64,000 nt of DNA from a bacterium. GTDB taxonomy: Bacteria; Myxococcota_A; Bradymonadia; UBA7976; UBA1532. A program made the position numbers and the translations under genes. Where the stretch lies: assembly GCA_030426085.1 (NCBI GenBank), contig JAUHYW010000057.1, forward strand, positions 1 through 64,000, in the 5' to 3' direction. Below, one piece after another: positions 8,378 through 18,815 of this stretch (position 1 is the stretch's first letter; each line of letters opens with the position of its first letter). The notes under the pieces were generated by a model. It ran no database searches, was not told the origin of the DNA, and saw nothing but the letters and a program-made list of their open reading frames with translations.

Positions 8378-8424
8378 ATTGCCTGTCGCTGATCCGCCAC
8401 AGGTCGTCACGCCATGGGAGCCCG

Positions 8425-9273
8425 ATGAGAAGCCGGATTCTGCTCGCCGTCGCGCTGGGGATGGTCGGCGCGCTCGGCGCCTGCACGACCGAAGAGGTCA
8501 AGCCCGACGGCGCGTCGGGTGAGGACGCGGAGAAGACCGGGGCGCAGGAGCTGTTCCTCGACAAGCTCACCGACGACTTCGTGCACGCCGAGGGCGGCGA
8601 TGCGACCGACTGGAAGTTCTTCAAGATCCGGGACAAGGGCATCCTGACCCTGACGGTCTACTGGGACAACAAGAACATCCGCTCGATCATCGACGTGCGC
8701 GACCGCTTCGGGGCGCTGCTCGACACCCGGCGCCACTCGTCGGAGCTCGAGAAGGACGTCATGGAGCTGCGGGTCGAGCCGGGCACCCACTTCGTGCGCC
8801 TGTTCAGCGAGAAGGGGCAGAGCGTCTACACCATCGAGGCGGTCTTCCAGCAGTTCGACCACTCGCCCACCGACGACTTCCGGCCGACCGCGGTCGGCGG
8901 CGACCTGCTCGGCGACCCGCTCGCCGGGGACGACGCCCGCCCCGAGCCGCGCCCCGCCCGCCGCTCGCGCAACCGGGGCCGCCGCCCGCGCCCCCGGCCC
9001 GATCCGAAGCCCGAGGCGAGCGGACCGACCATCGGGGCGACGATCGTGCGCATCCTGCCCAACAGCCGGGGCACGCTGCTGACCCTCAACCGGGGCACCG
9101 AGCACGGCATCTCGCTGGGGGATTCGGGTTACATCGTCGATGACGACGGCAAGCCGCTGAAGGGCGGCGAGATCCAGATCAAGAGCGCCGACGGGCGGGT
9201 CTCGACCGCGCAGACCCGGCTCGAGAAGAAGAGCATCGCCCACCATCGGCGGGTGAGGGTGAGGACCCGATGA
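8425..9273 (+). CDS. Lipoprotein with PPC-like and Arg/Pro-linker regions (paralogue 1)
   Basis: A 282-aa predicted outer-envelope lipoprotein. I chose the ATG at 8425 because it gives a short signal peptide ending in the lipobox LGAC; the frame is open further upstream. The mature part has an N-terminal domain (about residues 35-130) with DWKFFKIRDKGILTLTVYWD and THFVRLFSEKGQSVYTIE, resembling a pre-peptidase C-terminal beta-sandwich. A linker of about 35 residues is rich in Arg and Pro, and the C-terminal domain begins IGATIVRILPNSRGTLLTL. The following gene is a paralogue with the same three-part layout and overlaps it by ATGA. The function is unknown. Periplasmic anchoring is inferred from the lipobox, and the basic linker could bind peptidoglycan or LPS. 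Confidence 0.85.
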   Translation: MRSRILLAVALGMVGALGACTTEEVKPDGASGEDAEKTGAQELFLDKLTDDFVHAEGGDATDWKFFKIRDKGILTLTVYWDNKNIRSIIDVRDRFGALLDTRRHSSELEKDVMELRVEPGTHFVRLFSEKGQSVYTIEAVFQQFDHSPTDDFRPTAVGGDLLGDPLAGDDARPEPRPARRSRNRGRRPRPRPDPKPEASGPTIGATIVRILPNSRGTLLTLNRGTEHGISLGDSGYIVDDDGKPLKGGEIQIKSADGRVSTAQTRLEKKSIAHHRRVRVRTR

Positions 9274-10142
9274 CGCGTTCCGTGATGCGGATGACCCTCG
9301 CGCTGGCGATCGTCGCGATCGCCGCGTGCAGCACCCGCGAGGTCAAGCTCGACAGCAACTCGGGCGGCGACGCCGCCCGCGATCAGGCGATGGCGGTCTT
9401 CATCGACCGCACGGTCACCGACCGGCTCGATGCGCCCGGCGGGGATCACACCGACTGGAAGTACGTCGACATCCTCGACAAGGGCGGCCTGCGGGTCGAG
9501 GTCAGCGTCGACACCCCCGAGCAGCTCGGCAAGAGCTTCATCGAGCTGACCGACGCCTTCGGCAACCGCCTCGATCGGCAGCTCGTCTCGCAGGGCCAGA
9601 CCAACTACGTGTTCAGCCGCGAGGTCGAGACCACGCCCGACAAGTACTACGTGCGGGTCTTCACCGAGCAGGGCGGGTCGGTCTACACCGTCGGCGTGCG
9701 GCTGGCCTACGCCCCCGAGCCTCCCCCGCCGACGACCCCCAAGCGGGTCGTGCCCGACCCCGAGCCCGAGCCCGAGGTGAAGCCGCGCACGCGGCGCCGC
9801 ACCCGGACCCGGCGCCCCCGGCCGGTCAAGAAGGACCCCCCGCCGCCGCCGCCTCCCCCGCCGCCGCCGCCCGATCCGACGCCGGCCGCGGCGCCGATCA
9901 CGGGCACCGTCGTGCGCATCATCCCGACCAAGGACGATCAGGCCGTGACCCTGACGATCGTGGTGCCGAGCGGCTCGAAGGTCGGGGCGAGCACCCACCG
10001 GGCGGTGGCCTACAAGGGCGGCAGCGCGCTGCCGGCCTCGGTCAGCATCCTCAAGGTGAGCGGGCGCAAGATCACCGCCCGGCTCAACGAGGTGCCGGGG
10101 CAGGCCGCCGGCACCAACAAGGTCAAGTTCATCCCTCGCTGA
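9270..10142 (+). CDS. Lipoprotein with PPC-like domain and polyproline linker (paralogue 2)
   Basis: A 290-aa lipoprotein, translationally coupled to the previous gene by an ATGA overlap. The signal peptide ends in IAAC. It shares with its neighbour the S-G-x-D-A start after the lipid Cys, the TDWK motif, the KYYVRVFTEQGGSVYTVGV strand and a C-terminal domain beginning ITGTVVRIIP. The linker differs: a basic stretch (TRRRTRTRRPRPVKK) is followed by a run of twelve prolines encoded by (CCG/CCC) repeats at 9838-9872. Pair duplication is evident, and the two products may form a complex. No enzymatic motif is visible. Confidence 0.85.
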   Translation: MTRSVMRMTLALAIVAIAACSTREVKLDSNSGGDAARDQAMAVFIDRTVTDRLDAPGGDHTDWKYVDILDKGGLRVEVSVDTPEQLGKSFIELTDAFGNRLDRQLVSQGQTNYVFSREVETTPDKYYVRVFTEQGGSVYTVGVRLAYAPEPPPPTTPKRVVPDPEPEPEVKPRTRRRTRTRRPRPVKKDPPPPPPPPPPPPDPTPAAAPITGTVVRIIPTKDDQAVTLTIVVPSGSKVGASTHRAVAYKGGSALPASVSILKVSGRKITARLNEVPGQAAGTNKVKFIPR

Positions 10143-10181
10143 GCGCCTCGTCACCCCGCCACCCGCGCGCCCGGTGACCCG

Positions 10182-11132
10182 ATGAGCCGCCCCCCCCGCA
10201 CCGAGGCCGGCTGGTCGCTGGTCGTCGACCCCGGCAGCGACGGGCTGCGGCTCGACCGCTTCCTCTCGCTGCGCATCGCCCGATTGTCCCGGAGCCGGGC
10301 CGCCCGGCTGGACGTCGTCGACCTCGACGACCCCGGCCGGATCCTCAAGAAGAGCCAGCCGGTGCGGGCCGGGCAGCGGCTGTGGGCCCGGCGCCCGATG
10401 CCCGACGCCGACGCCCGCCCCCCGGTGCCGACCGAGCTGCACCGCGACCGCGACCTCATCGTGCTCGACAAGCCGGCCGGGCTGGCGGTGCACCCCACGG
10501 CGACCCGGTTCAAGGCCACCGTCACCCACTACCTCGCCGCGCTCGCCGAGTCCGACGACGGCGCGCCGCCGCCCGAGCCGGCCCATCGGCTCGATGTCGA
10601 GACCTCGGGGGTCCTGATCTGCACCCGCCACCGGCTCGCCGACCGCCGGATCAAGGCCGCCTTCGCCGAGGAGCGGGTCCACAAGACCTACCTCGCGGTC
10701 GTCGAGGGCCACCCGCCCGATCGGTGGCGGGTCGACCGGCCGCTGGGCTTCGACCCGGACAGCGCGGTGCGGCTCAAGATGGGGCCGGGGGACAAGCCGG
10801 CCCGGACCGACTTCGAGACGCTGCGCCGGGGCGCGCGGGGCGGGCGGCCGCGGGCGGTGGTCCGGGCCCGGCCGCGCACCGGGCGCCAGCATCAGATCCG
10901 GGTACACCTCGCGCTGGCGGGCCACCCCATCGTGGGGGACAAGCTCTACGGCCCCGACGAGGGGCTGTTCCTGGCCCACCTGGAGCGGCCGCTGACCCCC
11001 GCCGAGCGGGCCCGGCTCGGCGCCGATCGCCACGCCCTGCACGCGTGGCGGTTGGCGCTCGACCTCGACGGGCGCCGGCTGCGCTTCGAAGCGCCGTGGC
11101 CCGCCGAGCTGGAGGCGCTGCTGAGCGACTGA
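10182..11132 (+). CDS. RluA-family pseudouridine synthase
   Basis: A 316-aa RNA pseudouridine synthase of the RluA/RluD type. It isomerises specific uridines in rRNA or tRNA. An N-terminal S4-like RNA-binding part (LRLDRFLSLRIARLSRSRAA) precedes the catalytic domain. That domain holds the family motif HRLDVETSGVLICTR with the catalytic Asp, then KTYLAVVEG and the C-terminal RPRTGRQHQIRVHLALAGHP. The length is normal. It begins 39 bp after the second lipoprotein, so it could be read from the same transcript, but no functional link is apparent. The exact target nucleotide (RluA, RluC or RluD type) cannot be assigned. Confidence 0.92.
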   Translation: MSRPPRTEAGWSLVVDPGSDGLRLDRFLSLRIARLSRSRAARLDVVDLDDPGRILKKSQPVRAGQRLWARRPMPDADARPPVPTELHRDRDLIVLDKPAGLAVHPTATRFKATVTHYLAALAESDDGAPPPEPAHRLDVETSGVLICTRHRLADRRIKAAFAEERVHKTYLAVVEGHPPDRWRVDRPLGFDPDSAVRLKMGPGDKPARTDFETLRRGARGGRPRAVVRARPRTGRQHQIRVHLALAGHPIVGDKLYGPDEGLFLAHLERPLTPAERARLGADRHALHAWRLALDLDGRRLRFEAPWPAELEALLSD

Positions 11133-11195
11133 ACCGCCAGGGGTCTACCGCAGATGGCGCTGGTCGGCCGGCGGCGCCTGCCCTACCGTGACTCT

Positions 11196-11735
11196 ATGAC
11201 TATCTTCGTCGCCTTCCTGCGGGGCATGAACCTGGGCCGCCGCCGCATCCGCAACCCCGATCTCTGCGCCTGCTTCGAAGACATGGGGCTGACGGCGGTC
11301 TCGGCCTTCCTGGCGAGCGGCAACGTGATCTTCGACGGCGGCGATCGCGACGAGGCCGCGCTGAAGGCCCACATCGAGGAGGGGCTTGAGGCCCGGCTGG
11401 ACTACCCGGTGCCCACCTATCTGCGCAGCGCGGCCGAGGTCGCGGCCATCGCCGACAAGGCCCCGTTCACCGCCGCCGAGCGGGCCCCGACCGCGGGCAG
11501 GGTCCAGGTGGTGCTGCTCGCCGAGGCCCCGGGTGAGGCCGATCGGGCCGCGGTGCTGGGCGAGGCGCCGGCCGACGATCGGCTGCTCTTCGACGGCCGC
11601 GAGCTGTACTGGCTGCCGAAGGCCGGCCTCTCCGACTCGAGCCTGGACCTCAAGGCCATCGACCGCCGGCTGGGCGGCACGACCGTGCGCACCCACCGGA
11701 CCATCACCCGCCTGCGGGGCAAGCTGGCCCGCTGA
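11196..11735 (+). CDS. DUF1697 family protein
   Basis: A 179-aa cytoplasmic protein of the DUF1697 family. The N-terminus FVAFLRGMNLGRRRIRNPDL and the phrase AFLASGNVIFDGG are the family hallmarks, and the end T-H-R-T-I-T-R-L matches the usual 'R-N-W-x-T' region. The ATG at 11196 is preferred because it places the family start at residue 3; the frame opens 42 bp upstream but that extension is not conserved-looking. The biochemical role of DUF1697 is unknown. It ends directly against the convergent TPR gene: its TGA is at 11733-11735 and the other stop begins at 11736, leaving no intergenic space. Confidence 0.88.
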   Translation: MTIFVAFLRGMNLGRRRIRNPDLCACFEDMGLTAVSAFLASGNVIFDGGDRDEAALKAHIEEGLEARLDYPVPTYLRSAAEVAAIADKAPFTAAERAPTAGRVQVVLLAEAPGEADRAAVLGEAPADDRLLFDGRELYWLPKAGLSDSSLDLKAIDRRLGGTTVRTHRTITRLRGKLAR

Positions 11736-12929
11736 CTACAGCGCGTCGAGCGGGTCGCCCGAGCCGCCGGTCGGATCGGCCGCGCCGGCGGCGTCCTCCG
11801 CCTCGAGGTCCTGCATCATCTTGAGCATCTCGAGCTTCTTCTTGAGGTCGGCCTTGGCCGCGGCCTGCTTCTCCTCCTCGGCCTTCTTCGCCGCCTCCTC
11901 GGCCTTCTTCTTGTCGGCCGCCGCCTTGCCCGCCTTCTCGGCCTCGTCGTCGATCCAGGCCGTCTTCTCGCGCACCCCGTAGACCAGGATCACGTCGTAG
12001 GGGGTGTTCCAGTCGATGGCTCGGGTGTGGATCAGGCCGAGCTGCAGCTCGCGGCGGATGGCCTCGCCCTGCTGCTCGAAGCCGGGGCGGGAGAAGATGT
12101 AGGTGTTCTGCCTGCGGCGGGCGTCGTCGGCCACCGACGACACCGCGATCCCGGCCTCTTCGAGGCGCCCCTTGAACTCCATGACCGCCTTCTTGCCCTC
12201 GCCGCCGCCCGCGTTGAGGAGCTGCACCGCCGCCCGCCCGGTCAGGGCTTTGAACGCCGACGAGCGCTCGAGCGCGGCGAAGGCCGGATCGGTCCGGGCC
12301 CGCTCGACGAGCGCCGCCGAGACGTCGCTGTTGATGTTCTTCATGCGGGCGAGGGTCTCGATGGCCGGCTTGCCCTTGCGCAGCCGTACGTAGCACTGCG
12401 CGGCCCGGTAGAGCGGCTGGGCGTAGAGCGGGTCCGACTCGGCGCTGTCGAGGAAGAGCGCGAGCGCGGCGGGCACGTCGCCCCGCTCGAGCTGGCGCAC
12501 CCCCTGGCTGTAGAGCTTCTGGGCCCGCACCGGGTCGATCTTGCGGGGGGCGGGGGCCCGCTCGGTGGCCACCGCCGGGGCCGAGCGGTCCTCGGGGCGG
12601 GCGTCCTCCCGCAGCCCGCGGGGACGCAGGTCGAGCCGCTTGAGCGCCGAGAGGGCCATGTGGGCCTGGCGCTTGTCGCCCTCCTGGTACAGCCGGTCGA
12701 AAGCCCCGTGCACGATGGCCTTCTGGTCGGCGTCGACCGCCTTGGCGTCGCGGTGCATCTCCCAGATGATGACGCAGTCGGCCAGCCGGTCGAGGCCCGA
12801 CTGGCGCCAGCCCTGGAAGACCGACTCGCAGTCGCCCTTGTGGCGGTCCCAGCGGTCCTGGGCGGCGGCGGGTGAGGCGCAGACGGCACACAGGCCGAGC
12901 GCGAAGAGCAAGCGGAATCCGAACGACAT
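11736..12929 (-). CDS. Periplasmic TPR protein with LytR_C-like domain
   Basis: A 397-aa exported protein. The ATG at 12929 has an AGGGAGG site and gives a good signal peptide (FGFRLLFALGLCAVCASPAAAQ); a longer frame to 12989 lacks this. The order is signal peptide, a Cys/Trp-containing helical part, and a TPR segment (RAQKLYSQGVRQLERGDVP, YAQPLYRAAQCYVRLRKG, about residues 135-205). Next comes a domain starting VQLLNAGG that contains NTYIFSRPGFEQQGEAIRRE and ends in ILVYGVRE; this layout resembles the LytR cell-envelope attenuator C-terminal domain (LytR_C). A Lys/Glu/Ala coiled-coil tail rich in KKAEEAAKKAEE follows. The function is unknown; a peptidoglycan or envelope-stress role is inference from the LytR_C-like region. 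Confidence 0.8.
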   Translation of the reverse strand: MSFGFRLLFALGLCAVCASPAAAQDRWDRHKGDCESVFQGWRQSGLDRLADCVIIWEMHRDAKAVDADQKAIVHGAFDRLYQEGDKRQAHMALSALKRLDLRPRGLREDARPEDRSAPAVATERAPAPRKIDPVRAQKLYSQGVRQLERGDVPAALALFLDSAESDPLYAQPLYRAAQCYVRLRKGKPAIETLARMKNINSDVSAALVERARTDPAFAALERSSAFKALTGRAAVQLLNAGGGEGKKAVMEFKGRLEEAGIAVSSVADDARRRQNTYIFSRPGFEQQGEAIRRELQLGLIHTRAIDWNTPYDVILVYGVREKTAWIDDEAEKAGKAAADKKKAEEAAKKAEEEKQAAAKADLKKKLEMLKMMQDLEAEDAAGAADPTGGSGDPLDAL

Positions 12930-13022
12930 ATGACCTCCCTGGCGTCGACCGCCCGACGGCGGGCCCCGCGGGTTCTTCTCCGGTAGCACCGCCGGCCCGC
13001 GAGAGGCAAGCGGAGGGGTGCA

Positions 13023-15555
<2,533 letters not shown>

Positions 15556-15570
15556 CGTACCCTCCGGCCG

Positions 15571-16020
15571 ATGCCCGCGCTGCTGCTCATCGCCGCCCTG
15601 CTCGCCCCGGCCCCTGCCGCGCCGACCCCGGTGGACATCCGCGCCGCCCGGCTCGAGCTGGACCAGAAGGCGGGGCGGGCCCGCTTCGAAGGCGACGTCG
15701 AGGTGACGCAGGGCCCGCTGACGCTGCGCTGCGCGACCCTGGCGGCGCGCTACGCCGAGGGCGAGATCACCGCCCTGACCGCCGAGGGCGGGGTCACGCT
15801 CACCGGCGACGGCTGGACCGCCCGCGCCGCCCGCGCCGAGTGGGATCGGGCCGCCGGGCGGCTGGTGCTGACCGGCGACCCCCGCATCGCCCGGGGGGCC
15901 GATACGCTGCGCGGGGCCCGGGTCCTGATCTGGCCCGACGCGCAGAGGGTGGTCGTCGAGCAGGCCCGGGGCCGGTTGACGGCGCCCCCGCTGCGCGCGC
16001 CCGGTGCGGGCCGCCCTTGA
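15571..16020 (+). CDS. lptA: LPS transport periplasmic protein LptA (OstA-like)
   Basis: A 149-aa protein with an N-terminal hydrophobic signal (PALLLIAALLAPAPAAPTP) and one OstA/LptA beta-jellyroll domain. The domain contains ELDQKAGRARFEGDVEVTQG, LTAEGGVTLTGDGWTARA and RLVLTGDPRIARGADTLRG. LptA forms the periplasmic bridge carrying LPS from the inner to the outer membrane. It is short but normal for the family. It lies between the lipid A acyltransferase and lptB, and overlaps lptB by TTGA. No lptC was found in the window. Identification rests on the repeated G-D-V/G-x-V-T strands and on context. Confidence 0.85.
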   Translation: MPALLLIAALLAPAPAAPTPVDIRAARLELDQKAGRARFEGDVEVTQGPLTLRCATLAARYAEGEITALTAEGGVTLTGDGWTARAARAEWDRAAGRLVLTGDPRIARGADTLRGARVLIWPDAQRVVVEQARGRLTAPPLRAPGAGRP

Positions 16021-16799
16021 CCGACGGCCTCTCGACGGTCGCGCTGCACCGGCGGTTCGGGCGGCGCGCGGTGGTGCACGCGCTCTCGCTGACGGTCGCC
16101 CCCGGCGAGATCGTGGGCCTGCTCGGGCCCAACGGGGCCGGCAAGACCACCGCCTTCCGCATGATCGCCGGCCTGCTGCGGCCCCACCGGGGCGCGGTGC
16201 GGCTCGACGGGCGCGACCTGACCCGGTGGCCGCTGTGGCGCCGGGCCCGGGCCGGGCTGGGCTATCTGCCTCAGGAGGGCTCGATCTTCCGCCGGCTGAC
16301 GGTGGCCGAGAACGTCGCCGCCGGGCTGGGGCGCCTGCCCCGGTCCGAGCGCCGGGCCCGGGTCGAGGCGCTGCTCGATCGCTTCGGCCTCTCGGCGCTG
16401 GCCGGGGCCCGGGGGGAGACCCTCAGCGGCGGCGAGCGGCGGCGGGTGGAGCTGGTCCGGGCCCTGGCCGGCGCCCCCCGGGTGCTGCTGGTCGACGAGC
16501 CCTTCGCCGGCCTCGATCCGCTGGCCGTCGAGGCGGTCGCCGGGCACCTGCGGGCGCTCGCTGCGGACGGGCTGGGGGTCCTGCTCACAGACCACGACGT
16601 GCGTCAAGCCTTGGAGGTGTGTGCCCGCGTCTATATACTCACGGCTGGAGAGGTGCTGAGGGCGGGGAGCGCGGCGAGCATTCGGACAGACCCCGTCGTC
16701 CGGGCTCGCTACCTCGGCGCCACATTCGATTCACCCGCCGACTCCGTCGGCACTGCCCGCGCCTCGCAGCGCGTCGATCAGAGACGAGATGGGCCTTGA
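16017..16799 (+). CDS. lptB: LPS export ABC transporter ATP-binding protein LptB
   Basis: A 260-aa ABC ATPase. It has Walker A GPNGAGKTT, the Q-loop QEGSIFRRLTVAEN typical of LptB, the ABC signature LSGGERRRVE, Walker B VLLVDEPFAGLDP and the switch His in LLTDHDVRQALEV. LptB with LptFG extracts LPS from the inner membrane; LptFG are not in this window. A TTG at 16017 overlapping the lptA stop is the preferred start, giving LTDGLSTVALHRRFG. The C-terminus is about 20 residues longer than usual and overlaps rpoN by 11 bp. The lptA-lptB-rpoN order is the classical one. Confidence 0.95.
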   Translation: MTDGLSTVALHRRFGRRAVVHALSLTVAPGEIVGLLGPNGAGKTTAFRMIAGLLRPHRGAVRLDGRDLTRWPLWRRARAGLGYLPQEGSIFRRLTVAENVAAGLGRLPRSERRARVEALLDRFGLSALAGARGETLSGGERRRVELVRALAGAPRVLLVDEPFAGLDPLAVEAVAGHLRALAADGLGVLLTDHDVRQALEVCARVYILTAGEVLRAGSAASIRTDPVVRARYLGATFDSPADSVGTARASQRVDQRRDGP

Positions 16800-18243
16800 A
16801 CTGAGCCTCCAGCTGAAGATGAGCCAGCAACTGGTCATGACCCCCCAGTTGCAGCAGGCGATCAAGCTGCTTCAGCTGTCGCGCACCGATCTGATCGATG
16901 CCGTGCGCGAGGAGCTGCTCGAGAATCCGCTGCTCGACGAGCAGTCGGAGATCGCGGCGACCGAAGCCAAGGTCGAGTCGGCCGAAGAGGTCCGCAAGCG
17001 CGAGGAGAAGAAGGACCAGACCGCCGAGGCCCAGGGCGACACCGAGATCAAGGAGTCCGACCAGCAGATCGACTGGGAGGCCTACTTCGAGAACTACAGC
17101 TCGCCGATGCCGGGCACCGGCAAGCAGCGCCTGCGGGATGACGACCTGCCGGGCTACGAGGCGACGCTGACCCGGGAGGACACCCTCTTCGATCACCTGC
17201 TGTGGCAGCTCCAGGTCTCGGATTTCACCGAGCAGGAGGAGGCGGTCGCCGTCGCCCTCATCGGCAACATCAACGACGAGGGCTACCTCAAGAACTACGA
17301 CCTGCACGCCCTCGCCGAGCAGCTCGGCAACGACGTGGAGTACGTCGAAGAGGTGCTGGAGATGATCCAGCAGTTCGACCCGCTCGGCGTCGGGGCCCGC
17401 GACCTGCGGGAGTGCCTGCTGATCCAGGCCCGGTTCCACGAGCTGGGCGCGATGGTCGAAGAGGTCATCGACCAGCACCTGCCCAACCTCGAGAAGAAGA
17501 ACTACGGGGCCATCGCCCGCGACCTCGACCTCGACATGGACGAGGTCATCGAGACCGCCAAGATCATCAGCCAGCTCGAGCCGCGCCCCGGCCGCCCGTT
17601 CGCCGGCGAGGCCCCGCGCTACATCACCCCCGACATCTACATCCGCAAGGACGACGACGGGGAACTCAAAGCGGTCCTCAACGAAGACGGCATGCCCCGG
17701 CTCAAGATCTCGGCCTTCTACCGCAACGCGCTCAAGCAGGCCGACGGCTCCGAGGCGAAGAAGTACGTCACCGAGAAGCTCAACTCGGCCCACTGGCTCA
17801 TCCGCAGCATCGAGCAGCGGCAGAAGACCATCGTCAAGGTGACCGACAGCATCATCCGCCACCAGGGGGACTTCTTCGAGAAGGGGGTCGAGCACCTCAA
17901 GCCCCTCATCCTGCGGGATGTGGCCGAGGACATCGGCATGCACGAGTCGACGGTCAGCCGGGTGACGACCAACAAGTACGTGCACACGCCCCAGGGCATC
18001 TACGAGCTCAAGTTCTTCTTCAACTCCTCGATCACCACCGAGGGCGGTGATCTGGCGAGCGAGGCGGTCAAGAGCAAGATCCGCGCGCTCATCGCCAACG
18101 AGAACCCGAAGAAGCCGTACAGCGATCAGAAGCTGGTGGGGCTGCTCAAGGAGGACGGGGTCAAGATCGCCCGCCGCACCGTCGCCAAGTACCGCGAGGC
18201 GATGGGCATCCTGCCCAGTTCGAAGCGCAAGCGCCTGTTCTGA
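16789..18243 (+). CDS. rpoN: RNA polymerase sigma-54 factor
   Basis: A 484-aa sigma-54. Region I is Gln/Leu rich (ELSLQLKMSQQLVMTPQLQQ). An acidic region II is rich in Glu (about residues 50-85). The core-binding domain has FDPLGVGARDLRECLLIQ, followed by the helix-turn-helix VAEDIGMHESTVSRVTTNKY. The RpoN box ARRTVAKYRE near the C-terminus recognises the -24 element. The length is normal. It overlaps lptB and is followed after 78 bp by ptsN. The usual hpf (yhbH) gene between rpoN and ptsN is absent. Sigma-54 genes need enhancer-binding activators; none is encoded here. Confidence 0.98.
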   Translation: MGLELSLQLKMSQQLVMTPQLQQAIKLLQLSRTDLIDAVREELLENPLLDEQSEIAATEAKVESAEEVRKREEKKDQTAEAQGDTEIKESDQQIDWEAYFENYSSPMPGTGKQRLRDDDLPGYEATLTREDTLFDHLLWQLQVSDFTEQEEAVAVALIGNINDEGYLKNYDLHALAEQLGNDVEYVEEVLEMIQQFDPLGVGARDLRECLLIQARFHELGAMVEEVIDQHLPNLEKKNYGAIARDLDLDMDEVIETAKIISQLEPRPGRPFAGEAPRYITPDIYIRKDDDGELKAVLNEDGMPRLKISAFYRNALKQADGSEAKKYVTEKLNSAHWLIRSIEQRQKTIVKVTDSIIRHQGDFFEKGVEHLKPLILRDVAEDIGMHESTVSRVTTNKYVHTPQGIYELKFFFNSSITTEGGDLASEAVKSKIRALIANENPKKPYSDQKLVGLLKEDGVKIARRTVAKYREAMGILPSSKRKRLF

Positions 18244-18321
18244 AGGTCGCGCCCGCGCGACCGGGCGCCTGTTCCGAGGGCCGCGACGTCGCGGCCGCAC
18301 GATTGCGAGGATCCTGCCCGA

Positions 18322-18783
18322 ATGCTCATCTCCGATTTCCTGGAAGTCAGCGCCGTCGAGGCCGACCTCGGCGCTTCGAACAAGCCCGGCGTCCTGCGTG
18401 AGCTGGTGGGCCTCGTCCTGCGGGTGGCCCCCGACCTCGACCCCAACCAGCTCGTCGAGACCCTGCAGCGGCGCGAGAAGCTGCAGAGCACCGGCATCGG
18501 CGACGGGGTCGCCATCCCCCACGGCAAGACCCCGGGGGTCGACAAGGTCATGGCCTGCGTGGGGCGCAGCAAGGCGGGGGTCGACTTCCAGAGCCTCGAC
18601 GGCATGCCGACCCACCTCTTCTTCACCCTGCTGGTGCCCGAGTCGGAGCACGGGCTGCACCTCAAGGCCCTCGCCCGGGTGTCGCGCCTGCTCAAGGAGG
18701 CCCGGGTCCGCCAGGCGCTGCTCGACGCCGAAGACGCCGAGGCGATGTACGCCGTCTTCGTCGACGAGGACGGCAAGCTCTGA
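18322..18783 (+). CDS. ptsN: PTS IIA-Ntr-type protein
   Basis: A 153-aa PTS EIIA of the fructose/nitrogen (PtsN) class. The phosphorylatable His is in TGIGDGVAIPHGKTPGVDKV, with the substrate-pocket region LFFTLLVPESEHGLHLKALA. Such proteins accept phosphate from HPr or NPr and regulate metabolism, potassium transport and envelope processes rather than carry sugar. It lies between rpoN and hprK in the same operon, as in many proteobacteria. The start ATG at 18322 has only a weak ribosome site (GAGGAT). Confidence 0.93.
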   Translation: MLISDFLEVSAVEADLGASNKPGVLRELVGLVLRVAPDLDPNQLVETLQRREKLQSTGIGDGVAIPHGKTPGVDKVMACVGRSKAGVDFQSLDGMPTHLFFTLLVPESEHGLHLKALARVSRLLKEARVRQALLDAEDAEAMYAVFVDEDGKL

Positions 18784-18815
18784 CGGCGGCCGGCTCCGGC
18801 CCCGGAGATTCCCCC

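Noticed and set aside
9838-9872. C-rich run as a frameshift or sequencing error
   Set aside because: It codes for twelve prolines in frame, and the protein continues with good similarity to its paralogue.
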